From: JASHPR01 sp963842355
GTDB lineage: Bacteria > Actinomycetota > Actinomycetes > Streptosporangiales > Streptosporangiaceae
Direction: 5' to 3'
Length of the DNA: 64,000 bases
Assembly (NCBI GenBank): GCA_963842355.1
Contig: CAWJGC010000011.1
Coordinates: 248,001 to 312,000 of the forward strand
Below are positions 50,167 through 58,946 of the stretch, piece by piece (position 1 is the stretch's first letter; each line of letters begins with the position of its first letter). The notes beneath the pieces were generated by a model that was given only the letters and a program-made list of their open reading frames with translations, had not been told where the DNA came from and did no database searches. The position numbers were made by a program, and so were the translations under genes.

Positions 50167-52223
50167 CCACCATCCTGGAGGACCTGCTGGCCGGCGGCAT
50201 GAAGCCGGAGCCGCCGTCGGACGCCGAACTCGAGGCGGTCCGGGCGCTGCGGCTGGGCGACTACGAGATCCTGTCCGAGAAGCTCGTGCTGATCGCCCAG
50301 GAAGGCAAGGAGGTCATGACCCGGATGGGCATCTCCTCGATGCTGCACTCCGGGGACACCCTGGTCGGCGTGTACACCGCGGCTGGGGACCTGGTCGCGC
50401 CCGTCTGCGGGACCTACCTGCACTCGGTCACCGGGCAGATCCCGATCAAGTTCATCCTGGCCCAGTACCGTGACGACCCCACGATCGGCGTGCGCGAGGG
50501 CGACATCTTCTACTGCAACGAGGCCCTGTACGGCGGCATCCACAATCCCGACCAGTTCGCGCTGATGCCGGTGTTCAACGACGGCGAGCTCGTCGCCTGG
50601 GCGGTGTGCGGCGCGCACCAGAGCGAGACCGGGGGATCCGACCCGGGCGGCGAGATCACGCAGGCGCGGACCCGGCACGACGAGGGCATGAAGCTGTCGC
50701 CGATAAAGATCGGCGAGAACTACACGCTGCGCGGCGACGTGCTGCGGATGATGGAGAACTTCATCTCCCGGGCCCCGCGCATGCAGGTGACCGACGTCAA
50801 GGCGCGCGTTTCCGCGTGCGACCGGGTCCGCCTCCGGCTGCAGGAACTGGCCCGGGCGCGCGGTAACCAGGTGCTGCGCGGGCTGTTCCGGCGGATGATC
50901 CAGCAGACCTCGGCCGGGGTCCGGCGCCGGATCGCGAGCTGGCCGGACGGCACCTACCGGCACGTGGTGTTCATGGACACCACCGGCCACGACGCCTACC
51001 TGCTGAGGGCGTCGGTCGCGATCACCGTCGCCGGCGATCAGCTCATCATCGACTTCGACGGCACCTCGCCCGAGCACGAGGGGTCCTACAACGCGTTCGC
51101 GCACATCATCGCCGCGCACTGCGCCGTGAACCTCTACCAGTTCCCGTTCCACGACTTCCCCATCTCCTCGGGGATGCTCGAGAACATCGACATCCGGGTG
51201 CCGAAGGGCTCGTTCTTCGACGCGGACAGCGAGGCGGCCGTGAGCTGCTCGCCGCTGGTCGGCGCGCTGGCCTTCCCGCTGCTCGGGGTGGCCCTGTCGA
51301 AGATCATGTACTCGACCCCGCAGCGCGACCTGGTCTGCGGGTTCTGCACCTCCAGCGCCTCGGCCGTGATGGTGAGCGGGGTCAACCAGCACGGCTACCG
51401 GGTCACCGACTTCATGGGGTACCCGCTTAACGCCTACGGCCTGGCCGCGCGGCACGACATGGACGGCGTCGACGTGTTCGGCTTCCCGCACGGGCCGTGG
51501 GGCAAGGCACCCGACGTCGAGGATATCGAGCAGGAGTTCCCGCTGCTGCACCTGTACGAGCACCAGCTCACCGACACCGGCGGCTTCGGCCGGTTCCGCG
51601 GCGGCTGCGGCGCCGCCGTCTGCTACATGGTCTACGGCAGCCGGTACCTGGCGTTCACCTCCAGCCAGAAGGAGTCCAAGTTCCCCTCGGCGAACGGGCT
51701 CTTCGGCGGGTACGCCGCCACGACCCTGCCCGGCATCCGGGTCATGGGATCAGACCTGCTCGGGCGGATGCGGGCCGGCGAGCCGGACATCCCCGCCGAC
51801 GATTACGCGCTCGCCGCCGCCGATCCCGGACCGGGCGAGATCATCCTGGAGCATCAGACCCGCGGGGTCGCCGTCCTGCGCGAGGGCGACATCCTGGCCG
51901 CGAGCACCAACGGCGGTGGCGGCTACGGCGACGTCCTGGAGCGTGAGCCGGAGGCGGTGCTCGCCGACGTGCTGCGCTCGACCATCTCGGCCGACGTGGC
52001 CCGCGGCGTCTACCACGTGGTGTTCGACCCCGAGACGCTGCTGCTCGACGAGGAAGGAACGCGCCAGGCCCGGGAGGCCGAGCGGCAGGCCCGCGCCCGC
52101 CGCGGGCGCCCCTACGCCGAGTTCGCGGCGGAGTGGAACTCCCGGCGGCCGCCCGAGGAGATACTGGCCTACTACGGGGAGTGGCCGTCGGCCGCGCCCA
52201 ACCGCGACGTGGTCAGGATCTGA
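50163..52223 (+). CDS. HyuB-type (acetone/acetophenone carboxylase alpha-like) subunit
   Basis: 686 aa from ATG 50163. LVLIAQEGKEVMTRMGISSM, HSVTGQIPIKFILAQYRDDP, EGDIFYCNEALYGGIHNPDQ, VCGAHQSETGGSDPGGEITQ, FDGTSPEHEGSYNAFAHIIA, HLYEHQLTDTGGFGRFRGGC and STNGGGGYGDVLEREPEAVL are hydantoinase B family motifs; the metal-binding His/Asp motif (GGIHNPDQ) is present. It forms the catalytic partner of the HyuA subunits. Together they either open a hydantoin-like ring or carboxylate a ketone, both ATP-dependent. Confidence 0.9.
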   Translation: MTTILEDLLAGGMKPEPPSDAELEAVRALRLGDYEILSEKLVLIAQEGKEVMTRMGISSMLHSGDTLVGVYTAAGDLVAPVCGTYLHSVTGQIPIKFILAQYRDDPTIGVREGDIFYCNEALYGGIHNPDQFALMPVFNDGELVAWAVCGAHQSETGGSDPGGEITQARTRHDEGMKLSPIKIGENYTLRGDVLRMMENFISRAPRMQVTDVKARVSACDRVRLRLQELARARGNQVLRGLFRRMIQQTSAGVRRRIASWPDGTYRHVVFMDTTGHDAYLLRASVAITVAGDQLIIDFDGTSPEHEGSYNAFAHIIAAHCAVNLYQFPFHDFPISSGMLENIDIRVPKGSFFDADSEAAVSCSPLVGALAFPLLGVALSKIMYSTPQRDLVCGFCTSSASAVMVSGVNQHGYRVTDFMGYPLNAYGLAARHDMDGVDVFGFPHGPWGKAPDVEDIEQEFPLLHLYEHQLTDTGGFGRFRGGCGAAVCYMVYGSRYLAFTSSQKESKFPSANGLFGGYAATTLPGIRVMGSDLLGRMRAGEPDIPADDYALAAADPGPGEIILEHQTRGVAVLREGDILAASTNGGGGYGDVLEREPEAVLADVLRSTISADVARGVYHVVFDPETLLLDEEGTRQAREAERQARARRGRPYAEFAAEWNSRRPPEEILAYYGEWPSAAPNRDVVRI

Positions 52224-52229
52224 TCGGGC

Positions 52230-52997
52230 ATGAGCGAGCCGACCGGGCGCGGCGCCGCCGGGACGACCGGGCCGGACCGGATGCGCGGCGCCCTGTCCGG
52301 CGCTGACCTGGTCGCGTTCGCGCCGCTGGCCTGGGCCCGGCTGCCGGGCTTCCTGCATGTCGCGCCGGCCGGAGCGTTCTGGCTCGATGTCGGCACCACG
52401 CAACGGCTGCTGGGTGATGCCGCCGGCGTATGCGCGGCCGATGCCTGCGTCGTGCCGCTGCTCCCCCGGCTGCCCTCCTGCGGCGGCGCCGTCCCGCCGG
52501 GCGGCGCGGACGCGCCGCGCGACGCCGGCGAGTTCGCCGCGCGGCCCGAGGTCGCCGCGACCACGGCCCTGCTGCGGCGGCTGGCCGATACCGCCGGCGT
52601 CGGGCTGGTCGCCGAACTGCCCCCGCTGGCCAGCCTGTCCGGGTTGCTGCCGGGCGCGGCCCCCGAGGATGTCGAGGACGCGCTCACCGACCTGGCCCGG
52701 GCCGGCCTGGAGGCGGGCGCGCAGGCCGTGTGCGTGCGCGGCGCCGCAGGCCCGGACGTCGCCGCCACCGTCGAGGCGATCGCGCCGCTGGCCGATTTCT
52801 ACGGCGCCAGCACGCTCGGGGTCGACGGCGAGCGCGGCTGGGCCGCGGGTGACGTCTGTCCGGTCGGCGTTCTCGGCCGTGACGGCCGGTGGCCGGAGCT
52901 GACCCGCGGCGTGGTACTCACCGCCGGGGACGTCACCGAGTGGTGGACGCCGCACGACGTGCGGGCGCTGCTGCGCGAGCGCCGGGACGCCGGGTAG
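52230..52997 (+). CDS. Unknown protein in hydantoinase/carboxylase operon
   Basis: 255 aa from ATG 52230. The first residues MSEPTGRGAAG come from the leader-repeat head, so the true conserved start may be later. Core: VAFAPLAWARLPGFLHVAPA, FWLDVGTTQRLLGDAAGV, ALLRRLADTAGVGLVAELPP, DALTDLARAGLEAGAQAVCV and PHDVRALLRERRDAG. Alternating helix/strand pattern could be a TIM-barrel relative, but I recognise no family. By position it corresponds to the fifth small subunit of acetophenone carboxylase operons; this is position only. Stop overlaps the next start by 1 nt. Confidence 0.6.
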   Translation: MSEPTGRGAAGTTGPDRMRGALSGADLVAFAPLAWARLPGFLHVAPAGAFWLDVGTTQRLLGDAAGVCAADACVVPLLPRLPSCGGAVPPGGADAPRDAGEFAARPEVAATTALLRRLADTAGVGLVAELPPLASLSGLLPGAAPEDVEDALTDLARAGLEAGAQAVCVRGAAGPDVAATVEAIAPLADFYGASTLGVDGERGWAAGDVCPVGVLGRDGRWPELTRGVVLTAGDVTEWWTPHDVRALLRERRDAG

Positions 52998-53963
52998 TGG
53001 CACCGTCGCGGGACCTGCCCGGCCGCGTGGTCGTCATCGGGGCCGGGACGATGGGCGCCCGGATCGCCGCCTGCCTCGCCCGGGCGGGGGTGGAGGTGTG
53101 CGCGACCGCGCGGCACGAGCAGACGCTGCGCTCGGCGGCAGCGGCCATCCGGGCCGCCCTGACCGCCCCGGCCGACGGGCCGCGGCCGGCCGGGCCGCCG
53201 ACGCGGAGGCGCGGATCCGGCTCACCACCGACGCCGACGCCGAACTGGCCCGGGCCGACCTCGTGATCGAGACGATCCGGGAGGATCATGCCGCCAAGGC
53301 CGGCGTGATCGCGCACGCGGCGGCCCGGGCCGCCCCGGACGCCATCGTCACGACGAACACCTCGTCGCTGGACCTGGCCGCGCTCGCGGCCACGGCCAGG
53401 CCCGAGCGGTTCGCCGGCCTGCACTGGTTCAACCCACCGGACCTGGTCCGGCTCGTCGAGGTCGTGCCAGCACCGCCACCAGCGCGGCCACCGTCGAGAC
53501 GCTGCGCGGCTGGGTGCAGGGCCTCGGCAAGGCACCGGTCGTGCTGACCAGGGCCGTGCCGGGGTTCGTCGCCAACCGTCTGCAGTACGCGCTCATCCGT
53601 GAGGCCTACGCGCTGGTCGCCGCCGGCGTGTGCACCTGGGCGGACGCCGACCTCGCGGTCACCGGGGGCCTGGGCCCCCGGTGGGCCGCCGTCGGGCCGT
53701 TCCAGAGCATGGACCTCGCCGGGCTCGACGTGCACCTGGCGGTGGCGACGGCGCTGTTCCCCCTGCTGGCGACCGACAGCGAGCCGCCGGGACTGCTGGC
53801 CGACCTGGTCGCCGACGGCCGGCTCGGCGCGAAGTCCGGCGCCGGCCTGCTGGGCGCCTATCCCCCGGACCGGCGCGAGGCGCTCACCGCGCTGCGGGAC
53901 GGCGTGCTGCGCGGCATCTCCGGCATCGTCACCAGGAAAGAGGCACCCGATGGACCCGCATGA
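52997..53963 (+). pseudogene. 3-hydroxyacyl-CoA dehydrogenase-like protein, disrupted at two points
   Basis: GTG 52997. Rossmann start RVVVIGAGTMGARIAACLAR, then a frame change near 53190 (gcggccggccgggcc tract) after which EARIRLTTDADAELARADLV, IETIREDHAAKAGVIAHAA and FAGLHWFNPPDLVRLVEVVP follow; a second change near 53468 leads to TSAATVETLRGWVQGLGKAP, VVLTRAVPGFVANRLQYALI and SMDLAGLDVHLAVATAL. Corrected length about 322 aa, the normal two-domain 3-hydroxyacyl-CoA dehydrogenase layout. It would oxidise a 3-hydroxy acyl or hydroxy-acid intermediate with NAD in this pathway. Confidence 0.8.
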
Positions 53964-54561
53964 GCCTTTCATCCGCAAGCCGGAAGCCACGGCCTTGCTC
54001 GTCATCGACATGCAGAACGACTTCCTGCTTCCCGGGTCGCCGGTGGCCGCGCCCGGAGGACTGGAGCTGGTACCGGCCATGTCCCGGCTGGCGCAGCGTG
54101 CCCGGCGCGCGGGCGCGCCCGTGGTGTTCACCCAGGAAGCCCACCGCCCCGACGGCAGCGACTTCGGCATCGAGGCGTTCTTCGAGCCGATGCACTGCGT
54201 CGAGGGCGGCACCGGGATCGAGATCGTGGAGGGCCTGGCCCCGGAGCCGTCAGACATCGTGATCAGGGGCAAGCGGCGTTACGACGCGTTCCTCGGCACC
54301 GACCTGGACATCATGCTGCGGCTGCGCGGGATCGAGAACCTGGTGGTCGTCGGCGTCTGCACGGACGTGTGCGTGAGCGCGACGGTGCAGCACGCCAGGA
54401 ACCTGGACTACCGCTGCCTGGTGCTGCGGGACGCGACGGCCGGGACGAGCCCGCAGCGGCACGAGGCCGCGCTCCTGTGCCTGGAACTCGTCTTCGCCCG
54501 CGTCGAGACCACCGAAGCAGCCTGCAAGACCGTGGGCTGGCCCGAGATCACGGCTGCCTGA
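53950..54561 (+). CDS. Isochorismatase-family cysteine hydrolase
   Basis: 203 aa from ATG 53950, overlapping the previous gene's end by 14 nt. Catalytic triad positions visible: D20 in ALLVIDMQNDFLLPGS, K108 in VIRGKRRYDAFLGTDLD and C141 in VVVGVCTDVCVSATVQHARN. The family includes N-carbamoylsarcosine amidase, biuret hydrolase and ureidoacrylate hydrolase (RutB). After a hydantoinase-type step, hydrolysis of an N-carbamoyl (ureido) product to amine, CO2 and NH3 would be fitting; this is inference from context. Last gene of the operon. Confidence 0.88.
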   Translation: MDPHEPFIRKPEATALLVIDMQNDFLLPGSPVAAPGGLELVPAMSRLAQRARRAGAPVVFTQEAHRPDGSDFGIEAFFEPMHCVEGGTGIEIVEGLAPEPSDIVIRGKRRYDAFLGTDLDIMLRLRGIENLVVVGVCTDVCVSATVQHARNLDYRCLVLRDATAGTSPQRHEAALLCLELVFARVETTEAACKTVGWPEITAA

Positions 54562-54648
54562 CGCAGGGACCAGGGCTGTTCGCCTGGCCCCTGCGCCGCG
54601 CCCGTCCTGAGCCGGGCCCGTCCCGGCCGCGCCCGTCCCGTGCCGCGG

Positions 54649-55455
54649 TCAGCCGACGCCGTCGCTCCACAGGCGACGCCATCGCCCGCGCCTGGCCGCC
54701 GCCTGCTGCAGGGCCCGCCGCCGGGCCGAAGTCTCCCGGGCGTCGTCGAGCCGGTCCAGCGTCACGGATCCGTACCGCCTGCCCAGTGCGGCCTTGATGA
54801 GGTGATCAGCGAGCGCCGGGTTCTTGGGAAAAGCCGGCCCGTGCATGTACGTGCCGATCGCGTTGCGGCAGACACACCCCTCCCAGCCGTCCTCGGAGTT
54901 GTTCCCCGAGCCGATCAGAACCCGGCCCAGCGGCTTGGCTCCCGCGTCCAGGTACGTCCGCCCGCCGTGGTTCTCGAAGCCCACCAGGACCTGCGGGCCC
55001 CATTCCACGACCATGTTGCCGACGGCCCGTACGCTGCCTGCCTTGGTGATGGTGTCCAGCCGGGTCCCGGTCTGGGCCGCCCGGTGCACGGTATGAGCGG
55101 GGAAGATGCCCAGTCCGGGGAGTTCCTCCCCGGTCGCCGTGCGGTAGTAATGGCCCCAGAGCTGGTACCCGGCGCAGACGGCGAAGGCGGCCACGCCCTC
55201 GGCGACCGCGCGCCGGATGCCGTCACCCTTCACGCGGAGCAGGTCGTCGCAGACCAGACGCTGGTGCGTGTCGGCTCCGCCCCCGACGAGGAGCAGGTCG
55301 ACCCGGTCGGGGTCCACGCGGTCGCCGATCTCGAGGTGATCGATCTCGACATCGATGCCCCGCCACTGGCAGCGCTTGAGCACGGTGAGCACGTTCCCGC
55401 GGTCGCCGTACTGGCTCATGACGCTGGGGTAGAGATAGCCGAGCACCAGCTTCAT
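54649..55455 (-). CDS. gatD: Lipid II isoglutaminyl synthase glutaminase subunit GatD
   Basis: 268 aa from ATG 55455, overlapping the murT stop by 4 nt. CobQ/BobQ-type class I glutamine amidotransferase: YGDRGNVLTVLKRCQWRGID, LLLVGGGADTHQRLVCDDLL, catalytic Cys in FAVCAGYQLWGHYY, FENHGGRTYL and catalytic His in IGTYMHGPAFPKNPALADHL. It releases ammonia from glutamine and passes it to MurT for amidation of the D-Glu of the peptidoglycan stem. The C-terminal 40 residues are Arg-rich and variable. Confidence 0.9.
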   Translation of the reverse strand: MKLVLGYLYPSVMSQYGDRGNVLTVLKRCQWRGIDVEIDHLEIGDRVDPDRVDLLLVGGGADTHQRLVCDDLLRVKGDGIRRAVAEGVAAFAVCAGYQLWGHYYRTATGEELPGLGIFPAHTVHRAAQTGTRLDTITKAGSVRAVGNMVVEWGPQVLVGFENHGGRTYLDAGAKPLGRVLIGSGNNSEDGWEGCVCRNAIGTYMHGPAFPKNPALADHLIKAALGRRYGSVTLDRLDDARETSARRRALQQAAARRGRWRRLWSDGVG

Positions 55456-56960
55456 CTCGTCACGCTCCCGGCGTTATCCGCGTTCCCCGCGTTCCCGGCG
55501 ACCTCGGCCTGGCGGAAGAACGGGGCCAGGTACCCGCGCTCGACGAGTTCCCGGCGCAGGGTCCACAGGGTGGTGTACGACGCCAGCACGTACAAGGTGT
55601 CTCCCGGCGGTGTCTGGCCGATGGCCCGGAAGAACGCGTGCACGATGTCCTCGTCCGCCGGACGGGCGGGCGGGGATGTCTTCGGCCGGCTGGCCGAGTC
55701 GCAGAGGCCGGCGTACTTGAGCCGGAGCGCCAGGTCATTGCCGCGCTGGCCGCTGACCGCCAGGTACCTGAGCCGCCCCAGGCACGCCTCGAACTCGACA
55801 TCCCAGATCCAGGAGACGTCGCGCCCGTCGGGGCCGTTGTCGTTCAGGCCGAGCAGCAGGCGCCCGGGTTCGCCCGCGGACAGCACCAGCCGCAGGCTCT
55901 CGTTGAAGCCGGTCGGATTTTTCACCAGCAGCAGCACGGCCTTCTTGTCGCCGATGCCGACCCGCTCGAACCGCCCGAAAGCGCAGACCGTTCCCAGCGC
56001 CGCCTCCTGGACGAGATCCGGGTCCACTCCCAGGCAGGACGCCGCGGCCGCGGCCGCCAGCGCGTTGCACGCGTTGTACAGGCCGGGCAAAGGCAGCCGG
56101 AACACCCGGTCGCCGGACGGAGTGGACGCGTGCGACTCGCTGCCCTCGACCCCTTGCAGCCGCACCCTCCAGGCCGCGAAACGAGGGTCGGGGCGCCGCC
56201 AGCCGCATTCCTTGCAGGCGTAATGACCAAGGTGAGCGTAATAGCTCAGGTCGTAGAGCAGGTCGTGGCTGCACGAGGGGCAGCGGCGCGAATCAGCGGC
56301 GTGCTCCAGGGCAGGCCGGGCCCACTGCCGGTCCTCCAGGCCGAAGTAGATGACCTTTGCCTGAAGGTCCTCGCCGAGGTGGGCCACCTGAGGGTCGTCG
56401 GCGTTCAGCACCACCGTGGTCGACGGCCCCAGGGCCGATAGCGCCCGCCGCCACAGGTGCGCGATGAAGTCCACCTCGAAGTACCGGTCGAGTTGATCAC
56501 GGAAGAGGTTGGTGATCACGACGAGACGCGGGCTGAGCGTCTCGATGGCCGCAGGGAGCGCTCCCTCATCGACCTCGAATATGCCGATAGCCGAGGCGGG
56601 CGCATCCAGGGCCCCGGCGCTGTTGGCGCGCACCAGGAGAGAGGTCGCGATTCCCGACAGCATGTTGGAGCCCTCCGGGTTCGTGATCACTTCCAGTCCG
56701 GCCGCGCGTACCGCGCCGGCCAGGATCCGGGTGGTGGTCGTCTTCCCGTTGGTTCCGGTCACGAGGGCGCAGCCGTTGGGCAGGCTCTGGGCCAGGCTGG
56801 TGGTCAGTCCGGGGTCGATCCGCCCCGCGACTTGACCGGGCAGCGTGGTGCCGCCGCCCCGTCCGAGGACTCGCGACATGTACCGGACCGTCTTTCCCGC
56901 GCTGACCGCCGCCGCCCTGGCTGTGACGCTGGCCAGCCGGTCCGCCTGGCGGCTATACAT
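55452..56960 (-). CDS. murT: Lipid II isoglutaminyl synthase Mur-ligase-like subunit MurT
   Basis: 502 aa from ATG 56960. Mur ligase P-loop LVTGTNGKTTTTRILAGAV (about 67-85), NPEGSNMLSGIATSLL, IFEVDEGALPAAI, VVITNLFRDQLDRYFEVD, a four-Cys zinc ribbon characteristic of MurT (CPSCSHDLLY ... YACKECGWRRP), GLYNACNALAAAAAA and the C-terminal DUF1727-type region LLVKNPTGFNESLRLVL. It activates the D-Glu alpha-carboxylate of lipid II with ATP and uses NH3 from GatD. The start overlaps the methyltransferase gene upstream by 8 nt. Confidence 0.93.
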   Translation of the reverse strand: MYSRQADRLASVTARAAAVSAGKTVRYMSRVLGRGGGTTLPGQVAGRIDPGLTTSLAQSLPNGCALVTGTNGKTTTTRILAGAVRAAGLEVITNPEGSNMLSGIATSLLVRANSAGALDAPASAIGIFEVDEGALPAAIETLSPRLVVITNLFRDQLDRYFEVDFIAHLWRRALSALGPSTTVVLNADDPQVAHLGEDLQAKVIYFGLEDRQWARPALEHAADSRRCPSCSHDLLYDLSYYAHLGHYACKECGWRRPDPRFAAWRVRLQGVEGSESHASTPSGDRVFRLPLPGLYNACNALAAAAAASCLGVDPDLVQEAALGTVCAFGRFERVGIGDKKAVLLLVKNPTGFNESLRLVLSAGEPGRLLLGLNDNGPDGRDVSWIWDVEFEACLGRLRYLAVSGQRGNDLALRLKYAGLCDSASRPKTSPPARPADEDIVHAFFRAIGQTPPGDTLYVLASYTTLWTLRRELVERGYLAPFFRQAEVAGNAGNADNAGSVTR

Positions 56961-57915
56961 CTGTCTTCTGTGCGAACAGGGACAGCCAGTACGGCCGCAC
57001 GATCATGTCGATCACGTGGCACTGGTCCTCGAACGAGAGTTTCCCGACCTGTCCGGCGAATTCCGGGCTGCTGGAGTGGTGGCTCACATCCAGGGGGATC
57101 TCCTGGTCGTAGTAGTCGGTCAGGCGCAGCACCTCCATGTGCTCCCCGCGCAGCCACGACACCACGTCGCTGAGCCGTAGCTGCTTCTCCCAGACGTGGA
57201 GGAACTCGTCGACGACCCAGTTGTCGTCGGCCAGGTCGACGGGAGGGGCGGTGTAATAGTTCTTGAAGTTCCGGTCACCCCGCGCCCAGACCCGTACCGC
57301 CTCGATCCTGGCCTGGTCGTCCAGCAGGCCAGACGGGGCGATCTTCCGCAGCATTTCCTGCTGAATCCGGCGTTCCCAGTTGCCGTAATAGCCGTAGACG
57401 CCCAGGCGCAGGATGCCGCCCGGCTTGAGGGCACGGCACAGGTTGGCCATTCCCTGGGCCGGATCGGGCAGGTGATGAACGGTGCCCCAGGACACGATGT
57501 AGTCGAATTCGCCTGCCTGGTCGAGCGCCATGATGTCCTGGAGATAAGCTCTCGCGTTGCTCACCCGCTCGGCGTCCAGGGTCTCGTTGACAAGGCCGAC
57601 GGATGTCTCTGAGATGTCGTAGCCGGTGAACGACGTCTTCGGGAATTCGCGGGCGTAATCCAGCATCATCAGGCCGGTGCCACAGGCGATATCGCCGAAC
57701 GTGGCGCCTTCGGGAACGATGCCCCGTTCGCGGAGGAACTGGCGCACGTAGGCGGCGTGGCGGCGGTAGCTGTTTTTCCGCTGTGGCGGCGGGAACGGGT
57801 GCCGCGCGTACATGTTCCTGACGGCGCTCACGACGTCGGCGCTCACGACGCCGGCGGCAGAGAAGTCATCCAGGGCGGGCAGCCCGGCATTGGCCGGGCG
57901 TACGTCTGTGGTCAA
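56953..57915 (-). CDS. Class I SAM-dependent methyltransferase
   Basis: About 320 aa. TTG 57915 is chosen for its agaaggg site; an open frame continues upstream but is Arg-rich and unlike the family. NMYARHPFPPPQRKNSYRRH, SAM motif I FGDIACGTGLMMLDYAREFP, TGYDISETSVGLVN, FDYIVSWGTVHHLPDP and LKPGGILRLGVYGYYG are seen, plus a long C-terminal region. The 8-nt overlap with murT and the shared strand imply one transcript with lipid II amidation genes. The methyl acceptor is unknown. Confidence 0.85.
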   Translation of the reverse strand: MTTDVRPANAGLPALDDFSAAGVVSADVVSAVRNMYARHPFPPPQRKNSYRRHAAYVRQFLRERGIVPEGATFGDIACGTGLMMLDYAREFPKTSFTGYDISETSVGLVNETLDAERVSNARAYLQDIMALDQAGEFDYIVSWGTVHHLPDPAQGMANLCRALKPGGILRLGVYGYYGNWERRIQQEMLRKIAPSGLLDDQARIEAVRVWARGDRNFKNYYTAPPVDLADDNWVVDEFLHVWEKQLRLSDVVSWLRGEHMEVLRLTDYYDQEIPLDVSHHSSSPEFAGQVGKLSFEDQCHVIDMIVRPYWLSLFAQKTDV

Positions 57916-58250
57916 GATTCGAACCCTTCTGTCAGCCTCGGACAGGAGGGGGATCGGCTGTCGCGCGGGCGCGCGCAAAAGCCGCTGCGCGCTATATGGT
58001 GCCCGTTTCACGGCATCCGCTCGTCGCGTTAGCAACGCGAAAGTCCCCCGACGCCGGCCACATGGGGCCAGCAGAACAATCGGACTCGTTCCCGGCAATG
58101 TAGTCAACGAAACCTGGTCGAGCCGGGTCAGAGCAGCGCGCTCTTATCAGGAGAATCCGAAGCAGACTGCTGCTGCGCGCCGGTCAGCCACAGTCAATGA
58201 CCGCGGCTGCGGCCCAGCGCCGTTCGGCGGCCGGCCCGGGGCCGTCCGGG
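57916..58250. other. 335-bp gap upstream of methyltransferase-murT-gatD operon
   Basis: Presumably holds the operon promoter. A perfect inverted repeat tcgcgtt (58024-58030) / aacgcga (58034-58040) with a 3-nt loop lies about 110 nt upstream of the TTG start and could be an operator or the end of another transcript. No gene is supported. Confidence 0.45.
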
Positions 58251-58946
58251 TCATGGGAACGTGACGCGGGGCGACGACTGACTGAGCAGGGTGACCGCCG
58301 GCGTGACGGACCATGCGGCATCGAGTTCGCCCGCGATGGCCGCCAGGAGTTCTGGCACGTCCGAGGCAGCCGCGGCGTGCAGGGCCTCGGCCACGATCAA
58401 GGCCGCCGAGGTCGAGTCCTGGACCGCCGACCGCCCGCTCTGCCGGTTCGTCCATCGCCGGGCATGCGCCTGGCCTGCCTCGTCGGCGAAGATGACCTCG
58501 CCGGCGTCGGGTTGCTCCATCTCTCCGGAGAAGGTCAGGTACTTCTCATCGCCCCGGGCGTGCCGCACCTCGAGGTGACCGGCGACCCGGGAGACGTCGA
58601 AGACCGCTACCGGGATGGCGAAGGCCAGCGAGACGGCGTTGCACAGCATGACGAGCGGGTGAAGTTGCGGGAGGGTTCCTTCCTTGCGGAAGCGCCGCAG
58701 CAGCGACTCGGCGGCGCAGCGATACTGGGTCGGCTTGAGCCCCATTCTCGAGAAGGCGCGCCGCCACGCCTGGATCTCCGGCATCTCCCCCTCCGGGCCC
58801 TCGGCCAGCCGGGACTTCGCCATGGCGACGAACCTCTCCGTCCGTGAACCGACCGAGACGTCGTCGGTGATGCCCTCGGCGTACAAGATCCCCGGCACCA
58901 GTTCGGGGAACTCACGCCAGATCCCGCCGGAATGCTGAAAATGCAC
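58251..58946 (-). CDS. B3/B4 tRNA-binding domain protein
   Basis: 231 aa from GTG 58946, whose first base is the last of the YqeY-like stop (TAGTG). IWREFPELVPGILYAEGITD, EMPEIQAWRRAFSRMGLKPT, CAAESLLRRFRKEGTLPQLH, LVMLCNAVSLAFAIPVAVFD, GHLEVRHARGDEKYLTFSGE and DEAGQAHARRWTNRQSGRSA match free-standing B3/4 domain proteins related to PheRS-beta editing domains. Probably trans-editing or tRNA binding; cytoplasmic. Confidence 0.87.
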   Translation of the reverse strand: MHFQHSGGIWREFPELVPGILYAEGITDDVSVGSRTERFVAMAKSRLAEGPEGEMPEIQAWRRAFSRMGLKPTQYRCAAESLLRRFRKEGTLPQLHPLVMLCNAVSLAFAIPVAVFDVSRVAGHLEVRHARGDEKYLTFSGEMEQPDAGEVIFADEAGQAHARRWTNRQSGRSAVQDSTSAALIVAEALHAAAASDVPELLAAIAGELDAAWSVTPAVTLLSQSSPRVTFP

